Below, piece by piece: positions 59,818-64,000 of a stretch of 64,000 nt of DNA; position 1 is the first letter of the stretch; every line of letters starts with the position of its first letter. The DNA comes from Arthrobacter sp. SW1 (GTDB taxonomy: Bacteria; Actinomycetota; Actinomycetes; Actinomycetales; Micrococcaceae). A program made the position numbers and the translations under genes. The notes under the pieces are model-generated. The model saw only the letters and a program-made list of their open reading frames with translations, did no database searches and was not told where the DNA came from. Location of the stretch: assembly GCF_001766675.1 (NCBI RefSeq), contig NZ_MJLT01000007.1:1-64000 (forward strand), written 5' to 3'.

Positions 59818-62640
59818 TCATAAAGGCCGCACCACGTAGTCGTCGAACAAGGCATTGACCGGCGCGTTTGTCGCCGAGCCGGACAGGTAGGCCAGCAGCC
59901 CCACGTTTCCGGGCGCCTGCAGGGCAGCCACGGTGTTGTCCGTGGTGGACAGCTGCCATCCGACCGGCTCGGCGGTGCCGCTGCGCCATGCCTTGGCCCT
60001 CAGGGTGGTGGGCGAGGTTCCGGTGGCCTGGACCCGCAGCTGCAGTCCCTGGCCCGCCGCCACGTCCAGCCCGGTGACGAACTGGCCCAGCGTCGTTTCG
60101 CTGGTCCCGGACAGCCGGGTCAGTTGCACGGTGACCAGGCCACCGGAATCGACCTTCACCTTGCCGCGGTATTCGGCGCCCCCCACCTTGCGGGCGATCA
60201 CGCCGAAGAAGGTGCCGCCGCCGTTGCCGATCTTGTCCAGGGCCAGGGTGACGGTGGTGTCGGTGTCGCTGCTGAACACGCTGCCCAGGTAAGCGGAGGT
60301 GCCGCGGCCTGCCGCCAGGTTCATCCGGCCGTCACCGCCGGCCACGGAGTAGAAGGACGTTGAGCCACCCACGGTCCAGGGCCCGCCGCTGTCGGCTGTC
60401 CCCCACCCCGAGCCCAAAGCCCGGCCAAAGGCATCGGCGGCGAGCGCCCCTCCCGGATCCGCGGCGACGGTGACGGACCGCGTGGTGGTGTCCACGGCGC
60501 CGTCGTTGTCCGTCACGGTCAGGGTGATCGTGTAGGTTCCGGACGCCGCGTAGTTGTGCTGGGCGCTGGCGCCCGTGGCGGTGCCGCCGTCGCCGAAGGT
60601 CCAGCTGTAACCGCTGATGGTGCCGTCCGGATCGGAGCTGCCCCCGGCGTTGACCGTGACGCTGAGCTGGTTGGCGGTGACCGTGAAGGCGGCCGACGGC
60701 GGCTGGTTGCCGCCGTCGCTCACGGTGACCACGCGTGAGGTGCTGGTGCTTGCGCCCTCGTTGTCGCGCACCGTGAGGTTGACGGTGTAGCTGCCGGCCG
60801 CGGCGTACGTGTGCTGTGCGGTGACTCCTGTCCCGGTGCTGCCGTCGCCCCAGCCCCAGGTGTAACTGCTGATGCTGCCGTCCGGGTCGGAGGATGCGGA
60901 GGCGTTCACGCTCACGGTCAGGAGGCTGGTGCTGCTGGTGAAGCTTGCCACGGGCGGTTCATTCGTGGTGCCCACGATGGTGATGCTGCGGGTGTCGCCC
61001 GTGACGGTGTTCCCGAAGGGATCCTGGACGCGGATGCGGTAGTTCTGCTGGCCTCCGGCCAGGCCGGAATCGTTGAAGACCAGGGTGGGCCGCTGCCAGA
61101 AGGTGGACAGCTGGGAGACGCTGTACACGGGATTGCCGTTGCGCAGCACCGTGTATGTCAGGTTGGAGTTGTCCCGGTCCCAGTTCGCCTGCCACTGCAC
61201 CCGCACCTGCCCGGCGCCGGGACTGCTGAGCGTGGGCACGAAAGCGGCTCCGGACACCCGCGGGCCTTGGTCGTTCGGCGCGATCTGGCTGACGGCGAAG
61301 CGGGAAAGACCTTGCTGCGGGCTCTGGTTCACGTTGCGGAATTCGCCCACCATCACCACGTAGCTGTTGGTGCCCGTGACGGCCCAGGGGCCTTGGCTTT
61401 GCCCGCTGGCGGTGCCGGTGTCCATGTCCGGGAACCAGTTCAGCATGGACGGTGCCGGTTGGCCGGTGAAGGAGGGATAGCCGTAGATGTCCCGGGTGAG
61501 GGTTCCTGTTGCGGCCCTGCCGAAGGCCACGGCCCGGTGCCAGCTGCGTGGCGTCGTCTCCGGGAAGCCGCCGAAGTTGCCGCAGTAGTGCGGGTGCCCG
61601 GCCACGTACACGGCGGTGCTGTTCGCAAAGGCTCCGTAGGAATCCCCGTGGCAGTCCTCCACCCATTTGATCCTGGCATCGGACCAGTTGGCAGCGAAGG
61701 CCCCTTCCAGGTTGCCGCCCGTGCCGAAGATGTACCCGGTGCCGTAGAACTGGGTGCCGTCGGTGGACAGGGAGAGGATGGCGGAGTCGTCGCCCGCGTT
61801 CCGCACGATGTCGTTGGCCTGGATGGCCAGGGTGGCGCCGCTGCCGGAGGTGACCATGCCCAGGCCGTAGCCCGGGCGGCCGGAGCCGTTGAGGGTGGTG
61901 AACGCGCCGCCCACCACCACACGGTCCGCCGACGGCGACAATGCCAGGGCGTTGACCCTTGCGTTCGCGTTCGGCGCCCAGGACAGCAGCGCACCGTCCG
62001 CGGCGCTGACCGCGGCCAGACGGTTCCGGGTGGCCGAGCCCACCGCGTTGAACGTGCCGCCGAACCACACAGTGGAGTTGCTGGCCACGATCGCCCTGAC
62101 GCTGGCGGACACCTTGGGCGCGAAGGAGGACACCAGGCTGCCGTCATCCGGGTCGAAGGCAGCGATCCGGTTCCGCTGGATGCCGTTCACGGTGGTGAAG
62201 TCCCCGCCTACGTAGATCCGCGAACCGTCCGGAGAGGCAGCGATGGACAGCGCCTGGCCGTTCAGGACCGGGGCGAAGTTGCTCTTCAGGAGCCCGCTGG
62301 CGAGGTCGAAGGCGAGGATGTTCCGGCGTGCCACGAGTTGTGTTCCCGGCGCCGCCCCGTACGGACGGGCGTTGTTGAACCTGCCCGCCACGTACACGGT
62401 GCCGCCCACGGTCACGGCTTGCCAGGCCACGCCGTCGTGCTGGGCCGTGGGCAGGCTGTCCGCGGTCACGGTGACGGGCGTCTTGGGATCGTTCGGGTCC
62501 ACCGGCGCCGAATCCGCCACGGCCGGCGGTGCGGTGAAGCCGCCCCACGGGGCAGCCAGCGCCGTAATGACGGCGAGCCCCAGGCACGCCAGTCGCCTGC
62601 GGAACGTCCTTCGTGGTGCGGCCGTCGCTGCAGCGGTCAT
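59818..62640 (-). CDS. Large secreted beta-propeller and PKD-domain protein
   Basis: 940 residues. Signal peptide (RRRLACLGLAVITALAAPWG), then about 400 residues of propeller-like repeats (VYVAGRFNNARPYG, IYVGGDFTTVNGIQRNRIAA, VVVGGAFTTLNGSG), a fibronectin-like stretch (about 500-590), two PKD domains (about 590-765, each with SSDPDG.I..Y.W..GDG and HTYAA.G.Y) and a C-terminal laminin-G-like module of about 200 residues (FGRALGSGWG to DDYVVRPL). That module recurs in the next gene. It is a surface or matrix protein, likely to bind polysaccharide. ATG at 62638-62640 follows GGGGGAGGAA. Confidence 0.82.
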   Translation of the reverse strand: MTAAATAAPRRTFRRRLACLGLAVITALAAPWGGFTAPPAVADSAPVDPNDPKTPVTVTADSLPTAQHDGVAWQAVTVGGTVYVAGRFNNARPYGAAPGTQLVARRNILAFDLASGLLKSNFAPVLNGQALSIAASPDGSRIYVGGDFTTVNGIQRNRIAAFDPDDGSLVSSFAPKVSASVRAIVASNSTVWFGGTFNAVGSATRNRLAAVSAADGALLSWAPNANARVNALALSPSADRVVVGGAFTTLNGSGRPGYGLGMVTSGSGATLAIQANDIVRNAGDDSAILSLSTDGTQFYGTGYIFGTGGNLEGAFAANWSDARIKWVEDCHGDSYGAFANSTAVYVAGHPHYCGNFGGFPETTPRSWHRAVAFGRAATGTLTRDIYGYPSFTGQPAPSMLNWFPDMDTGTASGQSQGPWAVTGTNSYVVMVGEFRNVNQSPQQGLSRFAVSQIAPNDQGPRVSGAAFVPTLSSPGAGQVRVQWQANWDRDNSNLTYTVLRNGNPVYSVSQLSTFWQRPTLVFNDSGLAGGQQNYRIRVQDPFGNTVTGDTRSITIVGTTNEPPVASFTSSTSLLTVSVNASASSDPDGSISSYTWGWGDGSTGTGVTAQHTYAAAGSYTVNLTVRDNEGASTSTSRVVTVSDGGNQPPSAAFTVTANQLSVTVNAGGSSDPDGTISGYSWTFGDGGTATGASAQHNYAASGTYTITLTVTDNDGAVDTTTRSVTVAADPGGALAADAFGRALGSGWGTADSGGPWTVGGSTSFYSVAGGDGRMNLAAGRGTSAYLGSVFSSDTDTTVTLALDKIGNGGGTFFGVIARKVGGAEYRGKVKVDSGGLVTVQLTRLSGTSETTLGQFVTGLDVAAGQGLQLRVQATGTSPTTLRAKAWRSGTAEPVGWQLSTTDNTVAALQAPGNVGLLAYLSGSATNAPVNALFDDYVVRPL

Positions 62641-62779
62641 GAGCGTGTTCCTCCCCCAAATCCACGTCGCCATTGCCGGGTGTGGAGTGGGCGCTGAGCC
62701 GCTCACCGTTCCCTCCGGCGGGCACCGCCGAAGGGTTGATTGCTGTGTATTGTGTGCACCTGTCCCCCTCAGGCTACTC

Positions 62780-64000
62780 TCACGGAACCCGCACGAGGTA
62801 GTCGTCGAAGCGGGCAATCACGGGCATGTTCGTGGCGGACACGGACAGGTAGGCGTTCAATGCCGTGGTCCCGGCTGCCTGGAGCGAGGCGGTGGTGTCC
62901 GTCCGGCTCAGCAGCCAGGCCGCGGGCTCCGCGGTTCCGTCCCGCCAGGCCTTTGCCCGGATGGTGGCCGGATTCGCCCCGATCACCTGGAAGCGGATCT
63001 GCACGGCCTCGCCCGCGGCCACGGTCAGCCCTGCGACGTTCGCGGACACCAGGGTGGTCTCCGCGTTGCCCGAGGTCCGCGTCAGGTACAAAGTGGTGGC
63101 GCCCGTGGCGGCGATCTTCAGCTTGGCGCGGTAATCGTCGCTGCCCACCCGGCGCCCGGTGACGCTCAGGAAGGTGCCGCCGCCGTCGCCGAGCTTGTCC
63201 AGCGAGACCTTGACCTGCACGTCCGTGTCCGGCCCGCCGGCCCCGGGCAATGCCGCGGAGCGGGATGCTCCGGCCGTGCCAAGCAGCATGGTGCCGACGC
63301 CGCCGGAGACGTTGTAGTTCGCGGCGCCGCTGCCGATCGTCCAGGCGCCGCCGCTGTCAGCGCTGCCCCAGCCGGACGCTACCGCCCGGCCGAAGGCATC
63401 GGCAGCAAGAGGCGCCGCGGGCGGCGGATCCGTGACGGTCACCGCATGCGTCACCGCATCTGTGGCGCCGTCGTCGTCCGTTACAGTCAGGGTCACCTGA
63501 TAGGTGCCTGCCGCGGCGTAGGTGTGCGACGGCGCCTGGCCGCTGCCGTTCGAGGCGTCGCCGAAGTTCCACGCATAGGCGGCGATGGTTCCGTCATTGT
63601 CCGTGGAACCGCCGGCGTTGAACGAGGCGGTGAGGTTGCTGACCGAGGAGGTGAAGGCGGCCACCGGCGCGACGTTCGGCGTCGGGTTGCCGCCGGCCGT
63701 GGCGTTCAGTCCGTCGTAGCGCAGCACGACGGGAACGTTCGTGCTGGAGCCGGACAGGTAGCTCACCAGCCCCACGCCGCCCGGTACTTCGAGGGCGTCC
63801 GTGGAGTCGTTCACCGTGAGCTGCCAGGCCGCCGGCTCCGCCGTCCCGGCCCGCCACACCTTGCCGCTGACCGCCGTGGCGTTGACGCCCTGCAGCTTGA
63901 GCCGCAGGACCAGCCGCTCGTTTGCTGCCACCGTGAGCCCGGCGATGTTCAGCGGCCCGGCGATGGTTGCTTCGGCGCCGCCCACCACGCGGGTGAGGTA
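62780..64000 (-). CDS. Secreted PKD/laminin-G-module protein, C-terminal part (5' end outside window)
   Basis: The last 406 residues of a protein that continues beyond base 64000. It holds the end of one laminin-G-like module, a PKD domain (about 63425-63690 in bases) and a complete second module up to the stop (FGRAVASGWG to DDYLVRVP). Modules share LTVAA, RAGTAEPAAWQL/RDGTAEPAAWLL and YLSGS/YLSVS with the gene at 59818. No enzyme motif is visible in this part. It lies 139 bp upstream of the related gene, on the same strand. Confidence 0.8.
   Translation of the reverse strand, partial: YLTRVVGGAEATIAGPLNIAGLTVAANERLVLRLKLQGVNATAVSGKVWRAGTAEPAAWQLTVNDSTDALEVPGGVGLVSYLSGSSTNVPVVLRYDGLNATAGGNPTPNVAPVAAFTSSVSNLTASFNAGGSTDNDGTIAAYAWNFGDASNGSGQAPSHTYAAAGTYQVTLTVTDDDGATDAVTHAVTVTDPPPAAPLAADAFGRAVASGWGSADSGGAWTIGSGAANYNVSGGVGTMLLGTAGASRSAALPGAGGPDTDVQVKVSLDKLGDGGGTFLSVTGRRVGSDDYRAKLKIAATGATTLYLTRTSGNAETTLVSANVAGLTVAAGEAVQIRFQVIGANPATIRAKAWRDGTAEPAAWLLSRTDTTASLQAAGTTALNAYLSVSATNMPVIARFDDYLVRVP

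Noticed and set aside
1..64000. tRNA or rRNA genes
   Set aside because: No cloverleaf with a TTCRANNC loop and matching arms, and no rRNA-like sequence, was noticed by eye; a covariance search would be decisive.

Overview
The window reads as chromosome of a high-GC actinobacterium of the Micrococcaceae, most like Arthrobacter, Pseudarthrobacter or Paenarthrobacter. The support is the very GC-rich third codon positions, GTG/TTG starts, NTGA-coupled operons, an lpdA-punA-pmmB gene set like that of mycobacteria, a DUF222/HNH (13E12-type) protein, an NnaR-type HemD/OmpR fusion and GlnR-type operators. No tRNA, rRNA or CRISPR array was seen.

Layout. 0-0.25 kb: right end of an IS3-family element. 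0.28-7.1 kb: an MHS-type transporter diverging from a nitrate assimilation operon (narK, molybdopterin nitrate reductase, its FAD/[2Fe-2S] reductase). 7.3-10.4 kb: alpha/beta hydrolase, lpdA, punA. 10.4-12.4 kb: a membrane-anchored sigma-70-like protein coupled to a surface Ig-like (BIG2) protein. 12.6-17.9 kb: fructan block with two tandem levansucrases and a lipoprotein levanase behind a LacI-type operator. 17.9-20.3 kb: pmmB and a P-loop kinase. 20.3-25.8 kb: nirD diverging from nirB-cobA-nnaR. 25.9-34.7 kb: a seven-gene fully overlapping operon of lipid-type enzymes and membrane proteins. 34.8-39.1 kb: HNH protein, small hypothetical, a short NirB-like flavoprotein, deoC, small membrane protein. 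39.1-47.4 kb: YdjM-like hydrolase, mfd, DUF2505 protein, small membrane protein, nhaA, ugd. 47.4-49.2 kb: sufS-sufU. 49.3-64 kb: exopolysaccharide/surface block (GDPD lipoprotein, Wzy-like and Wzz/Wzc-like proteins, glycosyltransferases, flippase, acyltransferase, beta-helix protein and two large PKD proteins, the last cut by the window edge).

How it works together. Nitrate import and reduction (narK operon), nitrite reduction (nirB, nirD), siroheme supply (cobA) and a pathway co-activator (nnaR) form one assimilatory regulon. Four promoters (narK, nirD, nirB and the flavoprotein at 37119) carry GlnR-like half-sites in 11-bp register, and in each the last GAAAC/GAAAA sits exactly 10 nt before a TANNNT -10 box. 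The fructan block would make levan outside the cell and hydrolyse it at the surface.

The most unusual items are the 25.9-34.7 kb operon, in which a GMC oxidoreductase and a patatin share one C-terminal domain and the hydrolase has a PhaC-like Cys nucleophile; the membrane-anchored sigma-like protein; two places where a short duplication creates chained start-stop mini-ORFs between coupled genes; and a repeated intergenic hairpin whose two copies differ by a compensated base pair.
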